A stretch of DNA of 64,000 bases from Hippasteria phrygiana (taxonomy: Eukaryota; Echinodermata; Asteroidea; Valvatida; Goniasteridae). The stretch covers positions 62,001-126,000 of the forward strand of contig JAZGUH010000376.1 of assembly GCA_037893225.1 (NCBI GenBank). Reading direction: 5' to 3'. How positions within the stretch are numbered: the first letter of the stretch is position 1; each line of letters begins with the position of its first letter. Shown one piece after another: positions 13,037 to 25,100 of the stretch. The translations under genes were made by a program, and so were the position numbers. The notes below the pieces were generated by a model. It saw only the letters and a program-made list of their open reading frames with translations. It was not told where the DNA came from and did not search any database.

Positions 13037-14350
13037 GTGGGGGGGGGGGGGGGGGGGGGGAGCACACAACCAATAGCAATTCTTATTTAAAGCGTTTTCG
13101 GTTTCTCTTGTGTATCCTGGGAAATTATTGAAAATGTGTGCTGATTAACGGCATTTTTCTTTTCTATGGGAAAAATTAAGAAATGTGTTCAGCCTGACAG
13201 TCACAAAGAAACACATCAAGTCTCAAATAAATGTAGTTCAAATATCAGTATTTTATTGTATATACTAAATATATTTAAACCTTTAGCAATTCCAACCGTG
13301 AAATAAGAAGACAAATTAATATGAGAGATTATAAGCTTTCAGCTTTTTTTCAGCCATTATCGATACAAGAGAATACATCAATGGTATGTGAAAAATCGCA
13401 GTAATCTTAAAAAAAAAAAATACTTTAAAACTGTCATTAGTATGGCATCCATTAAACTGTATGAGTGATTCATACACGTACACCTTTGGCCTTAGACTAA
13501 TAATGGCACAGTGGGCTTGTTATTGCAATGTGTTACGTCCACATTTTCATCCGGTAAAGATTAAAATGCATGTAAATGAATGTAATCGATACACATAACT
13601 ATTGTCTCGGAATCCAAATAGCTTTGACGAGACATCTGGGCTTTATGTAAAATTGGCTGGATGTGGTGACCATAAAAAACAAGTCTCTTGTATTGAGAGA
13701 ATGGAACACACTTCAGGTTTATTCCTCAGCTCTCACACTTTCCTAAAGTGAATTTGTTTAACGGGGCTGGGGTGTTCATTCCATAATGTGAGGGACAATC
13801 AGGCCACTCACAGGAATGTCACTCACACTAAAGAGAGAGGTTTTAAACCCACACCCGATTCGAAGTGTATAACAGTTGTGTTATATCTTCAATAACAAAT
13901 GCATGAATTCCAGTTGGCTACAAATTTAAAAGAAACTCAAAATACAAGACTACCATGAACAAAAGAATATCTGAAATTAAATTTATATTAAAAACACAAA
14001 AATTAAAATGATAAATCATTTCAAACGAGCTAACTGAAAACATTAAATTTGCACACAAAAAATAGAAATCAATTTAAAAAAAATCAATTAATAATGTCCT
14101 ATTTTTATCAGGAAACTTAGGTTGAAAATAATTTGGAGTGTTGATATTCAGCCAAGTAGCTAACCCAATCATTATGAAAACATGCAGAAAAGACACACAA
14201 AACATGCATAAACATCACTTACAGAACATACCCAAAATTATGAGTTGAAATTAAAATTCAACATATGAAATGGATACCGAAAAAGAGGTCTGTAAAAAGA
14301 AAAAAACCACTGATTTGACCTGTTTATTGTTCATACATATAACAAGAGAA

Positions 14351-15626
14351 CATATGGAAAACTAGCGCGCATTTGCTCACTGACCTTCACTGAGCAGTGT
14401 TTAACACGGGGAATTCACACTACAATTGAGCACTCTGACTGAGCAAACTTTCCACTGTGTACGGAAAGTGCCTTTGTGAAACGTGTTACCTCGCCCGGCA
14501 TTCGAAAGTGTAATTGTCCCTCCTTCCAATGAATATAGTTACCCTATAATTATGGTTGGAGAACGAAGGGCTCTTTTTTGTTGAAAAACAACTAAATTCT
14601 GACGATTCCTATGGAGGTCAAGTCACATTTTGGCTATTTTTCAGCGGGGTCGGCCACTGAATCAAATGGCAAGCTCGCTGTGAAGGTCGTACAGAATTAC
14701 CTCGGACGGGTTCAGAAACTAGATATAATTAGCTTTCAATCCATGTAAAAGTCGTTTTGATTGGATAAGAAGAAAAATGGGCTCTTTTCACGTCAAATCA
14801 CGAATCGCGTTTCGACTAGCTCGGTGCCGGCTTATTCATAGTCTGGTGTACAGACTGTGCAGTAAACTATAGCGCGATGCACATTGTATATAGGCTTAGA
14901 ACGGGACCAGAACCACACTTGTCAATGACCCACGTGGGATCATACCATATGACTAAAGGGGGTGGCGATTTGTAGGTTTGGGCCAACGCAGAGCTTCTTC
15001 CGAGTAAGTTGAAACAGTAATTCATTAACTTTCATTTTTGTTTAGTTCTGACATAATACATTAATGTGGTATTTCATACACAGAAGAAATTGAATTTAAA
15101 GAAACTTCTGAAAGGACCATATTCTTTATGTAGTATTTACTATGTTGTATGATAGTAATAATATATATAACGCCCTTTCCCGCATTAGGGCGACCGGTCT
15201 ATGGGCATTGTGCATTAAAAAAACTGTAACCTAACCCTATCTTTTCCTGTTGCATTTACCTTAAGGCGACCGGTAATCGGTCGCCCCAAGCCGGTCGGTC
15301 GCCCCATGCCCATAGAAATACGGTGACCGGTCGCCTTATGCTGGAAAACGTCAGTATACAGTTAAGTGCTTTAAAGTTCATAGGATCCGAGGCCAATTTA
15401 ATGTGTCTTACATTATGACAAAGATACTTTTACGTTTGACAGATTTCCAACAAAAAATAAAACAAACCTGACTATTTAATAGTGAATTGAAGTTATATTT
15501 CCCCATCACATAAAATGGTAGAGTCCACCCACACATATGCGTTGTGCGCTGTATGCAATGCACGCTGTCCACTGTACGTATGTGCAGAGGATTTTTTGCG
15601 CGAATAACAGGGAAAGTTCTCCATAC
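14351..15626. mobile_element. 1276-bp segment present only in copy B
   Basis: Copy A reads aacaagagaaggggcctac across 8064-8082; copy B reads the same sequence split after aacaagagaa (14350) and resumed at ggggcctac (15627). The segment ends are weakly inverted (tatggaaaact on the left, agttctccata on the right). No target duplication is obvious, so it may be an insertion in B or a deletion in A. It contains a nested inverted repeat at 15183-15340. Confidence 0.65.
15183..15340. repeat. Inverted-repeat unit with GCGACCGGT ends
   Basis: The left end reads cattagggcgaccggtc and the right end is its inverse, gaccggtcgccttatg. The inner words tatgggcat and atgcccata are also inverted. Several GCGACCGGT words occur inside. 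It looks like a small MITE or hairpin inside the copy-B-only segment. Confidence 0.6.
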
Positions 15627-15937
15627 GGGGCCTACGCCTAAAGTTGCAAACCAGAAAAGCGCAATAACAAAACAAAGAGGTTAAATGGCGCCACCAACGG
15701 TGAGAAAGTGTGTCAGCAAAACAAAGGTGAGATTAAATTCTAAGCAACATAACAAATTTCTGCTTTAATTTGTGTATTAATAACTAATCCTCCGATACTG
15801 ACCCATTTTACAAACACTCCACTCCTAACAAGTTGATTTTTACAAAACTTAGATTTTTGTTTTCTTTATGCTTTGAATAATCCCTTCTTTAAGCCACTCA
15901 TTCAAATGTCCATGTGTGGCAAATAGATTCTGCCTGA

Positions 15938-15943
15938 TTTATT
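15938..15943 (-). promoter_or_regulatory. Candidate polyadenylation signal of ALDH (copy B)
   Basis: AATAAA on the minus strand about 200 nt past the stop at 16144. It is conserved in copy A (8384-8389). The nearer AATAAA of copy A (8443-8448) is missing here. Confidence 0.3.
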
Positions 15944-16143
15944 TTTCTTGCTCAGGACTAGATTAAACAATAGATATTTTTTTAGAGTTTTTTAAATATA
16001 ATTTTTGGCTCTGATACATCTCTTTGAAGTGATAATGTTTAATAAATCAAACCACTTTGTTATTACATATTCACTCTAAATGTTTTAGGGACTTAATTTC
16101 CTTCATGGCCCATTTACCGACAACCGATTCAAAGACCAGAAAT

Positions 16144-19100
16144 TCAAGAATTCTTCACCGGAACCTTCACAATAACCTGAAAGAAAATGGCAATAAGACA
16201 AGATGATATTTTCAAGTGAATCTCAAAGTGTTCAACATTTGTTACTATTACTATTAATTCTTTTCTGGTAACGAAACCAAGGATTCCTCAAAAGTGCCCT
16301 AGGCACTGTAGCTCGAAAGCCTGAAGAAACCTGTAGAGAGACGACTTCTAAGAACAAAATTAATTGTCTAAAACTGAAGTCTCAAGGGTTCTTTTAACTT
16401 CCTTTATACTACTCCCATCCTGGAAAAGAGTAGTCCCATATCTCTTGAATTTGTTGTTTTCAACTGTCTTGCATTTATTTTCTAGTATTCAGTTATCTTT
16501 TTTATAACAAGAGTCAATTGTACACCTCATCTTGCTGTGGTATGCTTAGTGCCAGACATTCCCATCATTTTTATGCTACCCATTTGCATGTATAAAGTCA
16601 CAAAAGAGGTAATTTTGTTTAATTGATACTCACAGTTTTGACTTGATAATACTCATGCAAGGCATCCTCGCCACTGTAAAAAAAATAATATATTATTTCT
16701 CAAGGAATGGCAATAAAAATGATCCAGATAACATTGAAACAGCATTATAGCAATAAGTTTGACAAACAAAGCAAGTCACATGACTCATGGAGTGAGGTCT
16801 CTCCTTACCCTAGATTAAATGTAGTGTACATGATTGGTCATTATTGCAATTTTCAGAAATTGGCGGATTTGGGGGTTAGTATTTTATAGGAATTATCGTT
16901 CCACTGACCTGTTCAAAGTTTTGCGTTGATGGATGGCGAAAAAAACGAGAAAAACGGCGCTCGTTTTCAACCGTCGGGCGGATCATAGCCTTTAGTCAAG
17001 GCGCGCGTGGCTATACCGCATGACGTGCCCCGAATATGCCAGCATGTCCGGGGGCGCCACTCGTTCCGGGTAGCCACGCGCGCCTTGACTGAAGGCTACA
17101 GGGCAGATTTCCAACGATTTCCAGCTGGAAACGACAGCACACCTGGTGCCATCATTTCACAGGATGATTGAGACTACTATTAACTTACAGTCTAGTAAGG
17201 TACTTCGTAATAATTCAGTAAAAATAATTGGAGGATTACCAATCGTGTACACTACGTTTAAGGCTTTACAGTGGTACAATCCAAAAAAAGAAGAATCTTC
17301 TGATCTAGACATCCTTAACCTTAACCTTCATATTGATGTTTCTTTGAATCTAAATATACACGGTGAGGAAACAACAAATACAAATCCCAAATGTTTCAGA
17401 TTTTTTGCATTATAAGTTACTTTTAAGCAAACTGGCATGAAATTGTAACTCATCTTTTTCCCAGTACAAAGCCATCAAATTCCAAAACTGATACTGGATA
17501 CAGGGAAATGTTTGGGTTATATATTTTGCTTTTACTCTTGTAAATTATTTATTTCTGAAAATTGAAAATCGTGGCTTCTTACAGGTCACGCCCAATGCCA
17601 GACATCTTGTAGCCACCAAATGGGGCATTTGCACCCCCTCCAGAGTAATTGTTGACCCTGGTGAGAAAAGCATCAATAACAAATGACTTTAGTCTTCTGA
17701 AAAATCATTCAGGTTCATTAAGCAGTTATCAAGCTGCGCTTTCATTTTCTGAATTGAAGGAGAAACCATTATTTGTGACTAATTAGTACTAATGAGCATG
17801 TTCACTGTATCAATAATACCCAATGGATCCATTTTTGTTTCTTGAAATACAAAATATATCCACTTTTCTTCCAATATAAACAAATTATCAAAGGTTTCCT
17901 ACATCATACTTCCTCCAATAGCAATGGAAATTCCTTCAAGCAGAATTTCTTAGGCTAGGAATCTATCCCCTTGTCTAGATTTAAGTTTAGGGACGAATGA
18001 AAGTCTACTCCCATGCTTAATTAAAGTGACAAAGTTCAAAGAAACCGAACTGCACTTACGTGATAGTTCCAGCTTGGAGGCTGTTTGCAATGGTCAGAGC
18101 CTTATCAATGTCCTTAGTGAAGACACCTCCAGCCAGACCATACTGGGTATTATTGGCCTGCTCCAAGACTTCATCCAATGTCTTGAACTTGATGAGGAGT
18201 TGTACCGGGCCAAAAATCTGCCAGGGACAGACAGCAAGAGCAAATGACCCATTGGAGATTATATAATAGATGCAAGCACAAGTGTTTAACTCACTGCAAG
18301 TAAACAGCTGTCCAGGGGCCAATTTCATGGAGCTGCTTAAGCACAAAATTTGCTTAAGCACAAAAAACCTTGCTTAGTAAAATCATGTTACCAGCCAAAA
18401 TTCCATGTAAATTTTTATGCTGAGCAAAAAGCAGCTAAACACCAGTCACAAGCAATATATAATACATGGAGTTTTAGCTGGTAACCTGATTTTATTAAGC
18501 AAGTTTTGTTTGTGCTTAAGCAAATTTTGTCCTGAGCAGCTCTATGAAATTGGGCTTGGTTCCTCAGTTACGGTGTTTGAGCTTGAACAGGCTGTCTGTC
18601 TGTTCCCACCAATATACCCCAGCTGTACCGACATGCAGATGTAGAACAAAAATCTATGCTAATAGCTTTTTCCCGTCGTTTTGTATTTCTATGGAATCCT
18701 TTGTCTGGTGTATGTTTCCCTTCATCTTACGATCTTTCCTGCTTCAAGAGGAATATTAATTCCTACCTCTTGTATCTTTGTTCTTTTTCTTTGTGTAGCT
18801 CCATACCTCAAGTGGCTTTAAGAATATTTATAATCTTTGTGTTGATTTGTTTTTGTCTGAAGATGATGGGTAGTAAGGAAGACAATGATACCTGCTGTCC
18901 CGTCTATATGACATCCCTCTAAGAAGAATGTCTATTATCTAAACCTTAACCTGTATTTCCTATGCTTACAAATCTGCAGTCCTTTAATTACATTTTTAGT
19001 AATGGCAAGATTAAGGAGATGTTTGGATTGCGAGAGTATACATGTACCTCTTCCTGTGCTACTGTCATGTCATTGGTCACATCAGAGAAGACAGTTGATT

Positions 19101-22100
19101 GGAGGAAATATCCCTTGTCACCATGGCGTTGACCTCCGCACTCCAATTTGGCACCTTCTTTTTTTCCAATCTCGATGTACTTCAGTATCTTGTCCATTTG
19201 CTCCTGATCAATCTACACATATTTGGGAGACAAAAAAGCCAAAATGAGCACAAATTCTACAAATTTATGGGGTAGAATTCAGAATGGACAGTTCAGACAA
19301 AGATGAGAAACCTGAGGTCCTGACTCTGTCTTCTCATCAAACGGATTACCGACAACACGGCGCTTGGCTCGCTCAACGCTCTTCTTAACAAACTCGTTAT
19401 AGATGCCTTCCTGCACAAAGGTACGTGAACCAGCGGAGCAACACTCTCCCATGTTGAAGAAGATTGCTTCGTGGCTCTCCTCCACTGCATAATCCACTGC
19501 AAACAGACAGGAGGAGGATCGTTACTTTATCTAATCAGGAAAATGTACAATGTATCCTCATTCAGCTGGATGAAGAGTGCCGCCATCTAGTCCGAATATA
19601 CATGCAAGTCTCAAGTGTTTTGGTCTGATGATAATAGGAATGCCCACATATCCACCACTTTGGGTTTCTAGGGGTAACATTATCAATCCTGCCTCATCAG
19701 GTCCTTAAAGCTCTCCTTAGAAAAATCACAGCTTCCTTGACAGTATGCAAACCAAATGTTGCATTTCAGCACAAAGGGCTAATTCAAACACAATCACCAA
19801 CTCTGCCCCAATAGTACCCATTTACTCCTGGGTGGAGTGAAGCAATTGATCACAAAGTGACTTGTTCAAGGGCAGAAGTACAGGTATTGTAATCCCATGG
19901 CCAGGACTGAACCCAGAATCTTGAGTTCAGTGCACCAGACCACTCATCCACGGGTACTCCATTCTGATAAGTTTGGGTCTATAAAGCCACAAGTATGCAC
20001 CGCTTAAATGTATAATAATCAAATAGTACTGTGAATAGTAGCATACAGTAGTACTATGCCAAGATTATAATTATGTCTGTATGGGCCGCTATTTAGGCAA
20101 TTTGTGCATGTACATTTTCTAAGCAAATGACTGGCATTTGGGTCTAGTATTAAAAAACCGGATCAGGATGGTGAAATTAGATACAAACTAATGATGTAAC
20201 TGATCCATACATACAGCCCAACATGGTTGAATACATGTACAAGAGCCTTTGGTGCCAATTTAGAGCCATGGTGGTCACAGTGACTAGAGTCGAGGCTAAA
20301 AATTGCAATTCAAGTCAAAACTCAAGTGTGGTCAAACATTTGAGCTCAATAAGACCGACATTACCCCCAACAAGATGAATTACACTGGAAGATATATTGA
20401 AGAATCAACATATTCAAATTCTTACAATCTGCATCAGCAAAGATGATGTTAGGGCTCTTGCCTCCCATCTCCAAGGATACTCTTTTCAGATTGCTCTTCC
20501 CGGATGCCTGCTGGATCAGTCTTCCTATCTAAAAGGCCAGAGAGCAAATACATTAAATCCCAGCTTGAGCAAGTCATTTTCACAGGCTTATAAAACTTGC
20601 CATACAATAAGTGTGCAAGGAAATACATTACAGCCTGCATCTACAGATGTAACTTCCATGAGTTCATTCAGGGCTGTATCAGATGTTGAAAAAAATGAAC
20701 TTAATTTTTCTGAGTACATCATACACACAATATTACGGTTTTCTGTGGTTAACAGCTAGGAATATTTGTGATTCACTTTTGTCACAATGACTCAAGTGGC
20801 AATCCACAGCAGGGATAGGATTCTATATTTAATTTGATAAACGTTCAGCCAAACTTTTAGGCACCGTTTAAACGTTTAGCAAACACTCACAAAGGCTGTC
20901 GCCTGCCCTGCCGCAGTCCTCCAAGGGGTCAAATACCAACATACTAACACTGCCAATTTCTCAGAGGTCTTTGTTAATCATAATTTATTCAAGGGTTCAA
21001 TTTCTGGCTGATCATAAAATGTTTTAATGTAGGCCAAAAGAAATCAGACGTAGAGTTCCGTACTGAAAATCACCCACACATGACGTGGTACACCAGTGTT
21101 ATTTTATCAACTGAAATGGTTCGTGTGACATTTTTTTGATGCCATGACTAGTAACCCCCAAAAAGTTATTAACGTGGTAAGTAAAATATTAAAATAAACA
21201 ATGTATTTTAGGGGGATTTTTACTTGAGCGTGCACGGGTACCGGTACCCTAAGTCCATAATGGTATCTCGCACACAGGTACCAACGTGTGTACCACATCT
21301 ATTTCTAGGGGTGTTCTTAAATTTCTCATCAGGCGAAATAAAAAAAAAAACATGTTTCGCGTTCCCGCCCGCTTCCTTTTTGGAGGACGCCTGGATTTTC
21401 CTTTATTTTTACCACAGAAAAATTATGTTTAAAAAACAGGAAAAAAATGTCAATCAGTCAATTGGAAAATAAATACTTGCGAGTTGGAAGTTTTTTGTTT
21501 GTTTTTTTTTGCTGATATGTTGCTACAAACATACATAAAAACACTTTAATTAAATATGTTCAGTTCTCTTGTCCAACATGTCTCTCTCATTTTTAATGCG
21601 TCTTTGAACAGGAAACACCAACGGTTGCCAGAATTTTTTGTAAATGACGGCCATCTTAAAAACAAAAAATAAAAAGCCCCTCTTTCTCTTTTTTTTTAAA
21701 ACCTGGACGTGAAACATGTTTCTTTTAATCGGCCTAACATTATCAAATGGAGTCAAGGATAATAAGCCTTTTGCGAGTGACCCGTACTTTGACCCCGCTG
21801 CGTAGTGATTGTTGCCACGACACGTGATTCGGGGCAAGCTTTCTCGCATACGCGCGTGCAGACACAATGTCAATGCATATCGCATATGTCCACTTGCCGT
21901 GATCGAAGTACATGTACGCGATTCATACGTTTCTTGTCACTTTAAAACGATAAATTTCCACGCAGATTTTGTCAGACTCTAGTACTGGTTATTGTTAGAA
22001 TCTAGACATTAACATAAAATACGAAGTTTGTGGGATTTAGTGCTTGAGAATGCCTGCGAAGAAGCACTGTTCTTACGGAACATGCAACAGCGACTCGCGC

Positions 22101-25100
22101 TTTTCGGACCGTCTCCACATGAATGGCGTTTGTGGCTACCCTTTCCGAAGCCGAAGTCGAACCGTGAGAAGTGTCTCCGTTGGGAAAAAAAACTGCTCCA
22201 GAAAAGACTTTTCGGCGGAGAATGTAACTTACAATACTTACATTTGCTCCAAACATTTCGTCGGTGGCAATGGGCCAACAGATGACTACACCGACCCAAT
22301 ACCAGCTTCGACATCTAGCGCGGTGGAGATGAACAATTTTGTTTTTGTTTTTATTGGGAGGGGGCGTAATCATACATGCAGACTATGTGTTACGATGTTG
22401 AGTCAATGTGATGGAACTTTTTGTTTCAGGGCCGCCTTGGTTAACCGATTGTTAATTTTGGTTGAACTTCTTGTTCTTTACAAGATGAAGTGCTTTCTAA
22501 ATTTTGAAAATAGCAAGAAAGAACCGGTGTGTGCAGGCAAAATTCAAGGAATGATCAGATTATCTTATTTTGTTGATCATCTCAGGAAATAGCCGCAGTG
22601 AGTCAAAGTTCGTTTAGGGGGTAGGGAGGGTGGAGGTTGTTAAAGACATCAACAAAATCTCTCTTTCCATTCTTTTCTTATTTGTGGGAAAGGTTGGAGG
22701 AAGAAAGATTCTGTTGAGCAAGGTCTCATTATCGGTTTTTACGTAAGTGACTGGTCTTGCAGAAATTGTTTTTGTATATATTTACGAATAGGTTGGTGGG
22801 TATGCCAGCCGTGTGGGTGTGTGACTGACCCACCCAAAGCGTAATTTCTTTCTTTTTTAAAAAGTGGAATACGCTTCGAGGGAGTCAGTTTTAGCCACTA
22901 TTTCTGCAAGATGACAGTCCTGGTATGTGCTGGCTACGTTAGAAGAATAATCAGTGGATTCTTTGATGGATCATTCCAACAAGTAGCCGCAGCGAGTCCG
23001 AACTTATCTGGGGAAGGGGGGGGGGGGGAGGATTTGTAAAGGCATCAACAAAATCTCTCTTTCCATTCCTTTTGTATTTGTGGGAAAGGTTGGATGAAGA
23101 AAGATTCTGTTGAGCAAGGTCTCATTATCGGTTTTTACGTAAGTGACTGGTCTTGCAGAAATTGTTTTTGTATATTTACGAATAAGTTTTCGCCGGTCGT
23201 AATCCGCTTGAAAACAAATCAAATAATTGAAGACATCGTATAGTCCGAAATCTGGTATATTCGAGAAATCCTTCGTGAATCCAGGAAGATTAAATGGGTC
23301 GGAAAATGTGCAGCCAGCGTCTTTCAATCTTTTGTCAAGTTGGGGGCTTGAAAGAATCGGGTCGGTTGTCAATTTCAGATTGGCCATACACGCACTTGCA
23401 CAGTTCAACCAGTTCTTTCTTCGGGTAACCCGTTATTGAAACCCCTCTCTCTTGAAGAAATGTCTGCAGTTTCTTCACGTTCCAACCTTCGAAGTTGTTA
23501 TCCATTAAAGAAACTATAATTGCTAAAAATAGGCCGCGTTTCGAGAAGAACATACAACATGTACTGTAACAATTCGAGCAGTTGTTGTGTTTTAGAGTGG
23601 TGACAATCTCTATCGTGCGCTGTTTCACCCAGCGGTAGTTCCAGATACCAGACAGGGAAACCACCACTGGCCGTGCGTCGCCACGTTGCGGCTTGCCCCG
23701 AATCACGTGGTCTAGCAACAACGGTACTGACGTGCATAATAATGATCAGTCTGGCAACGACCGGCGCACGCTGTGCATCTTAGATTGAGCGAAGACGGGG
23801 TACAAGGATCTATGCAAATCAACGCGCAAAAGGCTTATTTTGGTAATGAAGAAGATCTTTGTGTTTGAGGAGGAATTTGATGAAGTGATGTAAATACCTC
23901 AGTTGAACCAGTGAAGGCAACTTTGTCAATGTCCATGTGCTCTGAGATGGCAGCACCTGCTGTTGGGCCATAGCCAGGAATGACGTTTACAACACCTGCA
24001 GGAAACCCAGCCTGAGACAAACAAAGAAGACATTAACATTTAATTTAACCCCTTGCGTACGGTCGACACAAATACGTGCAGATTGAAATTGCCACCTGGC
24101 CGGGTCACGACGTCTATACACGTCAATTTCTGCATTTTCAATCCATTATTGGGGTATTGTGTACGTTATGCTTGGCTGCACAAGCCTCTTGTTTCCGTTT
24201 CGCTTGGCTGCATAACCCGGCCTGGTGCCCCGGCGCCACCCGGTGGCAAGGGGTTAACAATGCCAAATTTACTAATCTTTTGTGATCAAAATATACCTGT
24301 ATGACTTCCATGCAAACCAAACGATGCTTACTTCAATCAAAGATAAGTTTGACTGATCTCTAAACAATAGTGGGGAACAATAATGGTTGAACCCATTGTG
24401 TCCAGCTGTCATTAATTGGGGGGGGGGGGGGGGGGGCTGGTATAGTGGTCCTATCCATCGCACTTGGAGCCCCCTTTTGTGTGAATAAAAGTTTTGTTTG
24501 AAAAAGCTCCATCTATTCATTACACTCCCATTCAAGAACAATAAAATTGAAACATGAATGAAATGAGTATGCACAGGAATGTGTATATTAATGACAACTG
24601 GTAGGGTGGTCTTTTTCAAACCGCATCTATGGCCATCGTCCATAAAAGGTTAAAAACCTTTTAAGTTGCAGATAATGTAGGGTCATTTACATACCTGTAT
24701 GCTTGCTTTTTAACATAATATGCTTACTTTTAGTGACTTTCTGAATTGTTCAAATAAATACAAGTCTGTGCAGAATTTATTCTGGAATCTAATTCATGTA
24801 TGCAAAGAAATCACACAGATACATCAGCAGCTCATCTAGAGAGCCGAGTTATCTGAGCCCATGTTTCTTCTTTTTGGGGCATGTTTTCGCGACCCGCAAC
24901 CTGAAACATGTTTGTGACGTCAAAACGATAACCAGGAACATGTTTACGCAGGCGCGAGAAAACGCAAAACCGGAACCAGAAACTGTCATTGACCGATCTT
25001 GTAAACAAACATGGCGGAGGAGCGAGACTAGTTGTGCAAGAGTTTGAGTATCTGGTGAATGACGTTGAAGAAGAGGAATGGTTGAAAAGAAAAAGATGTC

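Larger units (their letters stand above)
13037..19693. repeat. Segmental duplication, copy B (contiguous with ALDH 5' exons)
   Basis: This is the partner of copy A. It starts at the G run followed by agcacacaacc and ends at tatcaatcctgcc. It has the empty site for the 6.3-kb element, carries an extra 1276 bp at 14351-15626, and is directly followed by ALDH intron 7 and exon 7, so it is the gene-proximal copy. Scattered single-base and short indel differences from A are visible; exons look identical. Confidence 0.93.

Noticed and set aside
22002..22373. Minus-strand 123- and 101-codon ORFs
   Set aside because: Antisense of the recognisable THAP finger.
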